A DNA stretch of 42,932 nt from a virus. The notes beneath the pieces were generated by a model. The model was not told the origin of the DNA. It worked only from the letters and a program-made list of their open reading frames with translations, and made no database searches. This document shows positions 27,307 through 35,696 of this stretch, in pieces. The translations under genes and the position numbers were made by a program. Position 1 is the stretch's first letter. Every line of letters begins with the position of its first letter. The stretch spans positions 1 to 42,932 of the IMG/VR virus record IMGVR_UViG_3300042402_001727; one strand, written 5' to 3'.

Positions 27307-27867
27307 ATGTACATTGATAAAGTTACGACATGGACCCACGATCCTATATTAGATAGTATCTATGAAAATCTCAGAAGCAAGCACTATGCTAATACTTCAC
27401 ACAGATTATACAATAACTACGGTCCCGAGCACGTAAGTGAACTTAGTGCTAAGAGTATTTATTGGGGGTTAGATGGTCAGCCAAAAATTGTATGTAGTAT
27501 ACTAGCAAGATCCTGCTGGCCGGCAAACACATATAGAATTCTTAATAGACTTTGGAAGCCTGAAATAAACTCAGACGATGCATTTTCTATCGATAAAGGA
27601 TTTGCATTGTTAATACAAGATCAATTTGACTGGTGTACATTAAAAGATGCCCGGGCAGTCTTTATGTCAAGGCAGACACCGGGAAGATGGCAAGAATGGG
27701 CTGCAGGTATATTAAGTAACATGACAGGTATATCTTTTCACTTACCTAATGAACAATTTTTAACATGTAGTAATGAAGACGATGACTCCTGTTGGCAACG
27801 AATAATTTTTACCGGTGATGTTGATCTGTTAAATAATTGGAAGAATAGGCCCGCCAATGCAAATTAG
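27307..27867 (+). CDS. Cluster protein of unknown function
   Basis: 186 residues from the ATG at 27307; an earlier ATG at 27289 overlaps the antisense gene. Starts MYIDKVTTWTHDPILDSIYE. The segment YWGLDGQPKIVCSILARSCWP..YRILNRLWKP has the look of an acyltransferase-like core strand pair, but no catalytic motif is secure. It overlaps the GNAT-like gene by 11 bases and probably works with it. Function not assigned. Confidence 0.6.
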   Translation: MYIDKVTTWTHDPILDSIYENLRSKHYANTSHRLYNNYGPEHVSELSAKSIYWGLDGQPKIVCSILARSCWPANTYRILNRLWKPEINSDDAFSIDKGFALLIQDQFDWCTLKDARAVFMSRQTPGRWQEWAAGILSNMTGISFHLPNEQFLTCSNEDDDSCWQRIIFTGDVDLLNNWKNRPANAN

Positions 27868-28441
27868 AAGACTAGACATTAATGATGCTGATCAATTAAC
27901 AGATCTAGTCAATTCAAAATCTGCAATTTCTGATGTAATCCCTGATAATCTTTCTGTAATAATGCAATATCGTGCCAAATGGTTAGAAGGCATGAAACGT
28001 TATTATTTGACTGACAACGATACACATTTTCTATATGGTGCATTTGACGGCACCGAACTGATCAGTTGTATGGGATGGAGATGCGATTTGCCAGCACCGT
28101 GGGACGACGGATGGGTAGTAGGCAATCTAAAAGCAAAACCAGGCCGTTCAATACGCACTAACGGTCTAGTCGAACTGTGGGCAATAATGTTTGATATATG
28201 CGAGGCCAGGGGGCTAAAGCGATGGCATATGATAATACCTGCTGGAAACAGTAGACGATATCAAGCAGTTGCAGATAGGTACTTTAAAGAAGTAGACAGT
28301 AGTTACGATTATGAGTGGAGTATGATTGTTCCTGCAAATACTATTCCTAATATTGACTGGGTTTGGGGCACCATGGGCAGAATTAAGTTAAATAGTGAAG
28401 TACGGGTGAGAACTGGAACAAAAAAATGCGAACAAATTTAA
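27857..28441 (+). CDS. GNAT-like acetyltransferase
   Basis: 194 residues. It begins MQIRRLDINDADQLTDLVNS, the usual GNAT first strand and helix. FLYGAFDGTELISCMGWRCD is the strand 2-3 hairpin. GLVELWAIMFDICEARGLKRWHMIIPAGNSRRYQAVADRYF fits the central helix and the 'N.....Y' acceptor region. The Q/RxxGxG/A loop is degenerate (AKPGRSIRTNG). The acyl acceptor is unknown. It overlaps the desaturase gene by 16 bases. Confidence 0.6.
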   Translation: MQIRRLDINDADQLTDLVNSKSAISDVIPDNLSVIMQYRAKWLEGMKRYYLTDNDTHFLYGAFDGTELISCMGWRCDLPAPWDDGWVVGNLKAKPGRSIRTNGLVELWAIMFDICEARGLKRWHMIIPAGNSRRYQAVADRYFKEVDSSYDYEWSMIVPANTIPNIDWVWGTMGRIKLNSEVRVRTGTKKCEQI

Positions 28442-29232
28442 AATTTAAAGACTATTTCAAAATAACATTTGGCTACAAGAATCTGTGGGGCGGCCTGATT
28501 CCTATGCATTTATTGGGTGCGTATGCGATCATATCAGCCTTTATGGGCAACTGGCAAACAATAAACTGGTTATACCTAGCAGCAGGCTATTTTTGTATAA
28601 TGATTTTAGGCGTAACTGTATGCTATCATAGATTTATCAGCCATAAAAGTTTTGAAACTTACAAACCAGTTGAGTATATTATACTGTTCTTTGCTATGTT
28701 AGCAGGTCAAGGTAGTCCTATTTTTTGGACTGCCACGCACAGAGATCTACATCATCCTCACGCTGACAAAGAGTTAGACCCGCATAGTCCTAACAAAGGA
28801 TTTTTTACCAGTTGGTTCCTATGGCTATGGAAAATAGAAGAAAGCGACATTCCATCTAGAAAAGTCATTGACTTGTTACGGAATCCAGTTTATGCATTTT
28901 GTCATAAACACTACATGATCTTATGGTGGTCAGCACACTTAATCTTTGCATTGATCAGTGTTGATTTTTGGTTATGGTTTGTTGTTGTTCCTAGCGTTAT
29001 TGCATTTAATAGTTATAGTATTACAAACAGTCTAACTCACTATCCTATTTTAGGCTACCGAAACTATGACACAGACGATAACAGTACTAATGTTCCATGG
29101 ATGTGGTTTTTTGTATTAGGTGAATGCTGGCACAACAACCATCATGGTGATGCTAAGGCCAGCAACTTTGGAAAAGTACGTTGGTGGGAGTTTGATCCGT
29201 CTGGATATGTAATATCATTGATTAAGAAATGA
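28426..29232 (+). CDS. Fatty acid (acyl-CoA type) desaturase 1
   Basis: 268 residues with four hydrophobic membrane spans. All three His boxes are present: HRFISH (about 66-71), HRDLHH (about 105-110) and HNNHH near the C-terminus (ECWHNNHHGDAK). This is the membrane di-iron desaturase family, which inserts double bonds into acyl chains and needs an external electron donor; no ferredoxin or cytochrome b5 is visible nearby. Coupled to the next oxygenase gene by a four-base overlap. Confidence 0.9.
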   Translation: MRTNLKFKDYFKITFGYKNLWGGLIPMHLLGAYAIISAFMGNWQTINWLYLAAGYFCIMILGVTVCYHRFISHKSFETYKPVEYIILFFAMLAGQGSPIFWTATHRDLHHPHADKELDPHSPNKGFFTSWFLWLWKIEESDIPSRKVIDLLRNPVYAFCHKHYMILWWSAHLIFALISVDFWLWFVVVPSVIAFNSYSITNSLTHYPILGYRNYDTDDNSTNVPWMWFFVLGECWHNNHHGDAKASNFGKVRWWEFDPSGYVISLIKK

Positions 29233-30365
29233 CCCAAGTAATAATCTATAAAAAGGACGTTCCTATTAATAGGCCATGCCATCTATGGGCTGAACAGACT
29301 CTACAACTTACTGCACAGATGGCTAAGTTAACTCCTAAGTATTCTGGAGAAAATATTATTCGTTTAAAGTTAGATTGGGATACTGATAAACTGCTTAGAC
29401 AGATTAACAAGTCAACTGAAAAACATAAATGGTGGGGGTGGGTCAATAAAAATATCAATACTGCTCACAGTGAATCAAATAAAGTTAGGCGACCAAACGA
29501 AGGAGTAGACTATCTCAATAGAGGATCGTATTACGGCGGCTGGTCAATAAAACAAAATCCAACCTACTGTCAGAGTCAAGGACTTACTCCTGAGGCCGCT
29601 GGGATGGGAGAACTGCCTAGTCCTATTAGTTGGTTCTTATTTTCTAGTCTCGGTTCTAAAGTTTACCAAAAACTTGAAGAGAGCCAGCAAATGTTGCCGT
29701 TGACACGCATTGCAGTTGAAGAAGGGTATCGAGCAGTTATTGATCAATTAATACATTTTAATATCATTACTCCTGATCAGGCAGATAATATTGTATTGCC
29801 TGTTGACGAAAAACTATCGGAATTTCATAAAGAAAAAGATAGTTATTACGATACTTGGAGTTTCACCGATTGGACTAACAGTGCTGCAGAAAGCGGCATC
29901 GAAGCATTGACTACAAACTCTAACTGTCAAGTTTTACGTAGTAGAGTAGCATGGCAACGTGGGTCATTTAGAGACTATAGAGTACAAAACAAAGACTACG
30001 AGAACAGCAACGATCGATGGACTTGGCACAGCGACGAACCTGTAGTGCATAACACACGATTGATAATTCCAGTTCAAACTTCTAATGCATATGCAATGGA
30101 AGTCAAAGGAAAAAAGCCTGAAGTGTTAGAAACTGGATATGCGTATACATTCAATACTAATATTGTTCACAGACAACTACAAGTCAACAATGATTCTAAG
30201 TTAGATAGGATATTTGTGATATTAGGTTTCAATCCGTGGTTTGATTGGGTTTCAGAAGAGCAAGCATGGGTTAGTAATGAGTACTACGGAAAAATTCATC
30301 CATTAGATATGCTAACAGAAGGATTGATCTTGCCAACAATTAAATTTGATAAAGAACTTGTATGA
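29229..30365 (+). CDS. 2OG-Fe(II) oxygenase-type protein 9 (large)
   Basis: 378 residues, the longest member. WTWHSDEPVVHNTRLIIPV has HxD and the RLIIPV strand of aspartyl/asparaginyl hydroxylase-like proteins; NTNIVHRQLQVNNDSKLDRIFVILGF has the distal His and Arg. The N-terminal ~220 residues have no family I know, with a Trp/Tyr-rich stretch near 95-115. It sits between a desaturase and a duplicated oxygenase module. Confidence 0.65.
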   Translation: MTQVIIYKKDVPINRPCHLWAEQTLQLTAQMAKLTPKYSGENIIRLKLDWDTDKLLRQINKSTEKHKWWGWVNKNINTAHSESNKVRRPNEGVDYLNRGSYYGGWSIKQNPTYCQSQGLTPEAAGMGELPSPISWFLFSSLGSKVYQKLEESQQMLPLTRIAVEEGYRAVIDQLIHFNIITPDQADNIVLPVDEKLSEFHKEKDSYYDTWSFTDWTNSAAESGIEALTTNSNCQVLRSRVAWQRGSFRDYRVQNKDYENSNDRWTWHSDEPVVHNTRLIIPVQTSNAYAMEVKGKKPEVLETGYAYTFNTNIVHRQLQVNNDSKLDRIFVILGFNPWFDWVSEEQAWVSNEYYGKIHPLDMLTEGLILPTIKFDKELV

Positions 30366-31105
30366 AAGGTATTGCCGGTAAACCGTTTTTAGATTGTCGA
30401 AACTTTCTTGATATCGAAGGGTTGAAAAATTTAAACTTAGAAATATGTTCAGGAATTGCGCTAAGTGATGTTAAAGCAGGTGTCTACGGACCAGGTGTTG
30501 ACAATGCTGACGTTTATGGAAACTTCTTAGCACTTAAAAGCAAACTCAGTAGTTCGGGACAGTACGGTTGGAATAGTATGACGCATAATCAGCAGAATAC
30601 ATTTGCTAAGTTATATTTAAAATTATACAATCCGTCTACCACTGTGTACCTTAGAGAACCCCAAAAAGGCCTCGAGCCTATATTAGCCTATAGAAAAAAA
30701 TCTTATAAAGACTTTTATAACTGGAATCAAAACATCGACAACTTTCCAGGGTTAAAAATTTGGTTAGATGATTTAATAGGACCAGTCTTTGAGCAATATG
30801 GTAGAATTATTTTCTTCGTCCACGAGCATGATTGTAAACTACTGTTACATCGCGACGGCCCTGGATACTTTCCCCATCATAACGAATTTATTTGGTTAAA
30901 CCCTATGATGCTTAAGACATTTTATGTCTATAATGAAGACACTAAAGAAAAACACATTGTTGATTCACCGGCAGCATTCTTTAATGATTTAGACATGCAC
31001 GGCGGTGAAGTGTGTCAATCTATGACATGGAGCCTTAGAGTTGACGGTGTGTTTTCGGAAGAGTTTAGAAAAAAACTTGAGATCGATAATATAAAAATTT
31101 ATTAA
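30362..31105 (+). CDS. 2OG-Fe(II) oxygenase-type protein 10, module copy 1
   Basis: 247 residues. KLLLHRDGPGYFPHHNEF has HxD; FFNDLDMHGGEVCQSMTWSLRVDG has the distal His and Arg. About half of the residues match the protein at 31516-32268 by eye. Its stop overlaps that of the convergent small gene at 31102-31458 through TTAA. Substrate unknown. Confidence 0.68.
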   Translation: MKGIAGKPFLDCRNFLDIEGLKNLNLEICSGIALSDVKAGVYGPGVDNADVYGNFLALKSKLSSSGQYGWNSMTHNQQNTFAKLYLKLYNPSTTVYLREPQKGLEPILAYRKKSYKDFYNWNQNIDNFPGLKIWLDDLIGPVFEQYGRIIFFVHEHDCKLLLHRDGPGYFPHHNEFIWLNPMMLKTFYVYNEDTKEKHIVDSPAAFFNDLDMHGGEVCQSMTWSLRVDGVFSEEFRKKLEIDNIKIY

Positions 31106-31458
31106 TCGGTTATTATTTCAATAGTATATCCACTAGCAGTGTTAGATAGATCAGTTTGTTTTCGAGAATAATATCTAACTAATTCATCTTTAATAGCACT
31201 AGCCTTGTCTGGATCAGTTTCTATAACTTCTAAAATAGTGACCCAGTTGATACTAGGATCTTCTTCAACTTTTTGTTGAACAACCTTAATAGGCATCGGT
31301 TTAAAATAACTAAATGCGTCAATTGCTTCATCTAATGTTTGCCCGCCTGTTTCAATTAGATGTTCTACTGCTGTTTTCTTTTTGCTAGCATCAATCATAC
31401 TAGCAGAGTTTGGGTTCCAAGTAACTCCATTCCTCCAAATTACCTTAATAGTATTCAT
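31102..31458 (-). CDS. Small convergent partner protein, copy 1
   Basis: 118 residues on the minus strand, MNTIKVIWRNGVTWNPNSAS onwards. Mixed alpha/beta, with no known family. The end VTILEVIETDPDKASAIKDE ... VRYYS parallels the end of the protein at 32265-32588, so these two are distant paralogues. Each converges on a paralogous oxygenase gene, which suggests a matched pair such as substrate carrier and enzyme, or enzyme and regulator. Confidence 0.6.
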   Translation of the reverse strand: MNTIKVIWRNGVTWNPNSASMIDASKKKTAVEHLIETGGQTLDEAIDAFSYFKPMPIKVVQQKVEEDPSINWVTILEVIETDPDKASAIKDELVRYYSRKQTDLSNTASGYTIEIITD

Positions 31459-31515
31459 AAGTTTTTTAGCCTCTGTTATAAAAGTTAAATATACTTATAT
31501 TATAGAGGAATCCTT

Positions 31516-32268
31516 ATGCAAGGTATTGACGGAACACCGTATATAGATTGTGAATCATTTTTAGACATGCCTGGCCTACAAGATTTAGAGATTGAAATTA
31601 CTTCGGGCATTGCTATGAGTAAAATGCAAGCAGGTATATATGGGCCCGGCATCGTTGAGGCAGCAAAGTACGGAAACTTTCTGTTTATGAAAAAAGAGAT
31701 TGAGTCTAATCCTGAACTGGTAAAAAAATACCGTTGGGATCAAATGGATACTAATCAGCGTCGTTTATTTTTAAAGTTGTATAAAAACTTGTATAGCCCA
31801 AACAACTCAGTTTATCTTAAAGAAGCTAAAGATATGACTAACTTACAAGTATATCTCGACAAGGCCAATGATACACTCTATACATGGAACGATAACATCA
31901 AGTACTTTTCTGGATTAAAAAGTTGGTTAGACGGATTAATAGGAACGGTGTTTACAAAGTTCGGAAGGACTTTATTCTTCATTCATGAGCATGATTGTAA
32001 ACTGTTAACACATAGAGACGGAACACAATACAGACCACACAAAACAGAATTCTTATGGATCAATCCTACTGGTAACAAATCATTTTACATATATGACGAA
32101 ACTACTGGCCAGCAGCATTATGTTCAGTCAAGGGCAGCATTCTTTAATGATTTAGACATGCATGGTGGAGACCCAACATCAAGTATGACATGGAGTCTTA
32201 GAATTGACGGTGTGTTTACAGATGAGTTTAGGAAAAAGTTAGGTGTTGAAAACTTAGTGAACTATTAA
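31516..32268 (+). CDS. 2OG-Fe(II) oxygenase-type protein 11, module copy 2
   Basis: 250 residues with SD AGAGGA. KLLTHRDGTQYRPHKTEF has HxD; FFNDLDMHGGDPTSSMTWSLRIDG the distal His and Arg. Strong paralogue of the protein at 30362-31105, including GIxGxPxxDCxxFLDxxGL at the N-terminus. The stop overlaps that of a convergent small gene, as in copy 1. Confidence 0.68.
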   Translation: MQGIDGTPYIDCESFLDMPGLQDLEIEITSGIAMSKMQAGIYGPGIVEAAKYGNFLFMKKEIESNPELVKKYRWDQMDTNQRRLFLKLYKNLYSPNNSVYLKEAKDMTNLQVYLDKANDTLYTWNDNIKYFSGLKSWLDGLIGTVFTKFGRTLFFIHEHDCKLLTHRDGTQYRPHKTEFLWINPTGNKSFYIYDETTGQQHYVQSRAAFFNDLDMHGGDPTSSMTWSLRIDGVFTDEFRKKLGVENLVNY

Positions 32269-32588
32269 ATTTGTTCAGATGTAACAGTAACAGTGCCTAA
32301 ATGATTATATTTAGAAGCAACGGTATTAGTATAGTATTCAACTACTTCAGTTTTAACTTGCTCAGACGGCACATCAAACTGCGTGATCCATGCAACTGAT
32401 GCGTCTTGTGCATCAGTTAGAGTTCGCACATTACTAACTCTAGATCCAATAAACAATAAATCGTTATATGTTTCAGAAGGGTTATGCGACATTGCCATTA
32501 AGAAAGACGTAAAGTCTGGCCATGCTGTTTCGTCCCACTTAACAGTGCTTCCGTTGATATTTTTCCAAGTTGCTGTAATCTTCCACAT
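32265..32588 (-). CDS. Small convergent partner protein, copy 2
   Basis: 107 residues on the minus strand, MWKITATWKNINGSTVKWDE onwards. Shares the 'K..W.N....W' start and the VAWITQFDVPSEQVKTEVVEYYT end pattern with the protein at 31102-31458. No known domain. Divergent from the gene at 32681, with a 92-base AT-rich gap between them. Confidence 0.58.
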   Translation of the reverse strand: MWKITATWKNINGSTVKWDETAWPDFTSFLMAMSHNPSETYNDLLFIGSRVSNVRTLTDAQDASVAWITQFDVPSEQVKTEVVEYYTNTVASKYNHLGTVTVTSEQI

Positions 32589-32680
32589 GATGAGTATCCC
32601 CTATAACGTATTTAGTTTTTCAAAACTTTAAAAAAATATTTGATAAACTGTTATATAATAGACTACAACCTGCATAAACT

Positions 32681-33307
32681 ATGATAGAAATAAAAAAACT
32701 CACACTTGACGATTGGACATTGGTTGAAGAAAAACTAAAGTCTGCTAACAACTTTTACATTGCACAAACTAAAGAACACATTGGGTTGGCTAGTTATATT
32801 GAATATACTGCTAAATCTTTTACAAATTCAGAAGATACTATATATGGATATTTTGTTGACAATGACTTAATCAGTATGACCACTGTTTATAACTTCAAAA
32901 TTATGCCAGCGTATTTGTTGAAAAACTTTAAACATTTTAGTCAGTCAAATTTATATAATCCGGTAACAAATGGTCTAGCGCCTACACTTAACAGAATTAT
33001 GGAGATTCAAGAATCTAAACATCTTTACACATTTTATATGGCAAAAACTTCTAATCCCAAAAGACTTAATCAAGAAAGATTGAGAAAGTTAATGTTTGAA
33101 GAAGGATGCCCAAAGGCTAAAAATTATATGATTACAGTAGAAGAAGTTCTACCGCCAGGTACACATTCTAGATTTGGGCTACACTACGAGGGCATTTATT
33201 TTAAAAGACCTATGAAAGAAGAGACAGCAGTTATTAGATTTACTCTACCACAAGAATTTAGATTAAATGCAAGCCAAGAGTTGGCACTAAAGATGATTAA
33301 TAAATAG
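32681..33307 (+). CDS. GNAT-like protein
   Basis: 208 residues. MIEIKKLTLDDWTLVEEKLK and IYGYFVDNDLISMTTVYNF fit the first helix and the strand hairpin of the GNAT fold, but the acetyl-CoA loop is not evident. The length and position next to a desaturase mirror the GNAT-like/desaturase pair at 27857-29232. A TATAAT box at 32654-32659 lacks a clear -35. Confidence 0.5.
   Translation: MIEIKKLTLDDWTLVEEKLKSANNFYIAQTKEHIGLASYIEYTAKSFTNSEDTIYGYFVDNDLISMTTVYNFKIMPAYLLKNFKHFSQSNLYNPVTNGLAPTLNRIMEIQESKHLYTFYMAKTSNPKRLNQERLRKLMFEEGCPKAKNYMITVEEVLPPGTHSRFGLHYEGIYFKRPMKEETAVIRFTLPQEFRLNASQELALKMINK
33299..33306 (+). promoter_or_regulatory. Late-promoter-like octamer
   Basis: AATAAATA, five bases before the ATG at 33312, overlapping the stop of the upstream gene. 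Confidence 0.42.
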
Positions 33308-33311
33308 TAGT

Positions 33312-34073
33312 ATGAAAACACTTACACCCTGGTTTCGAAGCCCACTATTCTTTTTTCACGTACTGAGTCATATCAGCATTATTCCAATGATAATGTATGC
33401 CGAAGCATGGCAATGGATAGTAACTGTAATAATGTATTATATGTTTGGATGCTGGGGTGTTGCTATTACATATCACAGACTTATTAGTCATAAAAGTTTT
33501 GAAGCACCTAGTTGGTTCAAAACTGTAGGAATGATTTTTGGATCACTCGGCGCAGTGGGATCAACCATACAATGGACTGCGGTACACCGTGATCACCACA
33601 GACACAGTGATGGCGGCAATGATCCACATAATCCTGCTGGTAGCGTTAGTCGATTTGTGCAGATGCAGTTCCTTGCCATGTTGGTTCCGTCTAGTCCTAG
33701 ATATGTTCCTGATTTGTTAAGAGATCCAGTGCATCAAAAGTTCCATACATATTACTGGGCTATACATGCAGCGTATGCAATGATACTGTATTTTATTGAT
33801 CCGTTTGCTGTAGTCTATGCTTATCTAGTTCCTGCATTTATATTGTGGCATGTAATGAGTGCCCTTGGAACTTTTGCTCACACTCCAAGTTTTGGAACGC
33901 AGCCGTTATCACAAAAAGATAAAAGTACTAATCTATGGATATTAGGATGGTTAGCGTTTGGTGAAGGTTGGCATAACAATCACCATGCACAGGCAAGTGA
34001 TTGGCAGTTTGGTAAGAGTAAATGGGAGGCAGATTTGTCTGCCTACATTATTAGACTAGTTAAAGTTAACTAA
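33312..34073 (+). CDS. Fatty acid desaturase 2
   Basis: 253 residues with several membrane spans. His boxes HRLISH (about 57-62), HRDHHRHSD (about 94 onward) and HNNHHAQ near the C-terminus are all present. Close in design to the desaturase at 28426 but clearly diverged. Its 3' end overlaps the convergent minus-strand oxygenase gene by eight bases. Confidence 0.9.
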   Translation: MKTLTPWFRSPLFFFHVLSHISIIPMIMYAEAWQWIVTVIMYYMFGCWGVAITYHRLISHKSFEAPSWFKTVGMIFGSLGAVGSTIQWTAVHRDHHRHSDGGNDPHNPAGSVSRFVQMQFLAMLVPSSPRYVPDLLRDPVHQKFHTYYWAIHAAYAMILYFIDPFAVVYAYLVPAFILWHVMSALGTFAHTPSFGTQPLSQKDKSTNLWILGWLAFGEGWHNNHHAQASDWQFGKSKWEADLSAYIIRLVKVN

Positions 34074-34884
34074 GGACTCTTTTTAAAATACAGTCATCCC
34101 CTGGTTCAGGATTGTCATTCTTTAAAAACTTTAACAGCAGAGGATGAAACTCTGGATTCATTTTAAATCCTGGTACTATTCCTTTAGTATCCCATGCTTC
34201 CATTATTAAATGATAACGTGGCAGATTGGGACTATTATTAAATGCGTCATGCATAACATTAGTTTTAAACAACCAAGCAGTGCCATCGGCTATCATGTGC
34301 GTTTTAAGTTCAGGCTCTGAATACCATATATGATAAGATTCATCGTTAGTAACTATGGGTATGTGCAGTCTAACGCTATAGTTGTTTACGGGACTATCAG
34401 TATGAGGTCCAATATGATGACCTCCTGGAGGTATATCCCATAGTCGAACTGCTACTGGGTAAAAACCAAGGTCGACGAATGTTTCTACAACTTCTGCAAG
34501 ATAACCTTTATACAGTTCAGTTTTGATAGTGTGTGCAAATCTTCCAAACTGTCCTTTGAATCCTTTTTCTCTAGCAAGATCTCTGTTCCATTTACCGTCC
34601 TTCATGCCCTTCCCAGATTCCCATCCGTCTCTCCAGTCCCCGGATGCATTAGTCAACGACCAGCCGCCATACTTATATTTCTCATCACCAAAGGGCAACT
34701 CTGGGTACACAGGCGCATAGTTTTTTACAATCTCAAACATTTCTGATTGCAACTTATCAATATCAAACTTTATGTTTGGTACCTGAGTTAGCAAGGGCAT
34801 ATCTGCATGTTCTTCTGGACTAAGGTTGGCCAGGTATCCGGGAAGCAACGGAATAGTAGACGGCGGGTAAGTGTATGTAGTCAT
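34066..34884 (-). CDS. 2OG-Fe(II) oxygenase-type protein 12 (Asp/Asn hydroxylase-like)
   Basis: 272 residues on the minus strand. GPHTDSPVNNYSVRLHIPIVTNDESY has HxD and the RLHIPI strand; TNVMHDAFNNSPNLPRYHLIMEAWD has the distal His and Arg. This is the clearest aspartyl/asparaginyl-hydroxylase-type member along with the gene at 4027. It is the third gene of the minus-strand operon, overlapping the desaturase by four bases. Confidence 0.75.
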   Translation of the reverse strand: MTTYTYPPSTIPLLPGYLANLSPEEHADMPLLTQVPNIKFDIDKLQSEMFEIVKNYAPVYPELPFGDEKYKYGGWSLTNASGDWRDGWESGKGMKDGKWNRDLAREKGFKGQFGRFAHTIKTELYKGYLAEVVETFVDLGFYPVAVRLWDIPPGGHHIGPHTDSPVNNYSVRLHIPIVTNDESYHIWYSEPELKTHMIADGTAWLFKTNVMHDAFNNSPNLPRYHLIMEAWDTKGIVPGFKMNPEFHPLLLKFLKNDNPEPGDDCILKRVLS

Positions 34885-35696
34885 GTATTTTTAAAAACTT
34901 TTTGTATAGTTAGCCCGATAAGATCAAACTCATCATCACGAACTTTCTCATCATATTTATTTGGGTTGTGGTGATGATTGTTATGCAATCCTTCGCCGAG
35001 CATATAGACCTGCATCCATTTATTGTTATAGCTATTATCGGGAGTATCGAAGTTTCTATAACTGCCAGGTAGTTTAATATGTGCGCCCAATGTAATAACC
35101 GCAGCATTTATGTAACCCCATGCTAACGGGCTCAATACAATAAACACAGCAAACTTCCAACTAATAATAAATGATACTAATAAAATTCCTAACCATATTT
35201 TGTAATAGTGGTCGTCTATGTATCTAACTGTAGTATCGCGTAGTAGGTCGGTAGGGACACGTCTTAACTTTTTTACATTGATGTAAAACTCGTAACTTTT
35301 CATAAGCCACAGCCCTGCAGCAAGCCATTTTGATTCTCTAGGGCTATGTGTATCTAATTCAGTATCAGCGTTAGCATGATGATGACGATGATGGGCTGAC
35401 CATCCTACAGGACTGCCTTGTCCTGCTAAAATACTAACCCATGCTAGAAACTTATGCTTAATAGGAGTTGTTTCGAAACTTCTATGACTAAAATATCTGT
35501 GAAGAGCAATTTGTGTAGATAATGCACTAACAATAAATTTTCCTATTAGAAACGATACTAATAGTAATATTAACTGGTTATAAAATACAGCATATAAAAT
35601 ACTAAAGAAAAATCCAACAAAACTTATAACAACTAGCAATCGCTGACTGATAATATTAATAGCAGTTTTTGAATTTTTATTCACGCTGGTGTCCAA
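34881..35696 (-). CDS. Fatty acid desaturase 3
   Basis: 271 residues on the minus strand with membrane spans near residues 20-65 and 165-205. His boxes HRYFSHRSFE, HHRHHHAN and HNNHHHNP are complete. It overlaps the radical SAM gene by 16 bases, so both are made from the same late-type transcript. Confidence 0.9.
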   Translation of the reverse strand: MDTSVNKNSKTAINIISQRLLVVISFVGFFFSILYAVFYNQLILLLVSFLIGKFIVSALSTQIALHRYFSHRSFETTPIKHKFLAWVSILAGQGSPVGWSAHHRHHHANADTELDTHSPRESKWLAAGLWLMKSYEFYINVKKLRRVPTDLLRDTTVRYIDDHYYKIWLGILLVSFIISWKFAVFIVLSPLAWGYINAAVITLGAHIKLPGSYRNFDTPDNSYNNKWMQVYMLGEGLHNNHHHNPNKYDEKVRDDEFDLIGLTIQKVFKNT

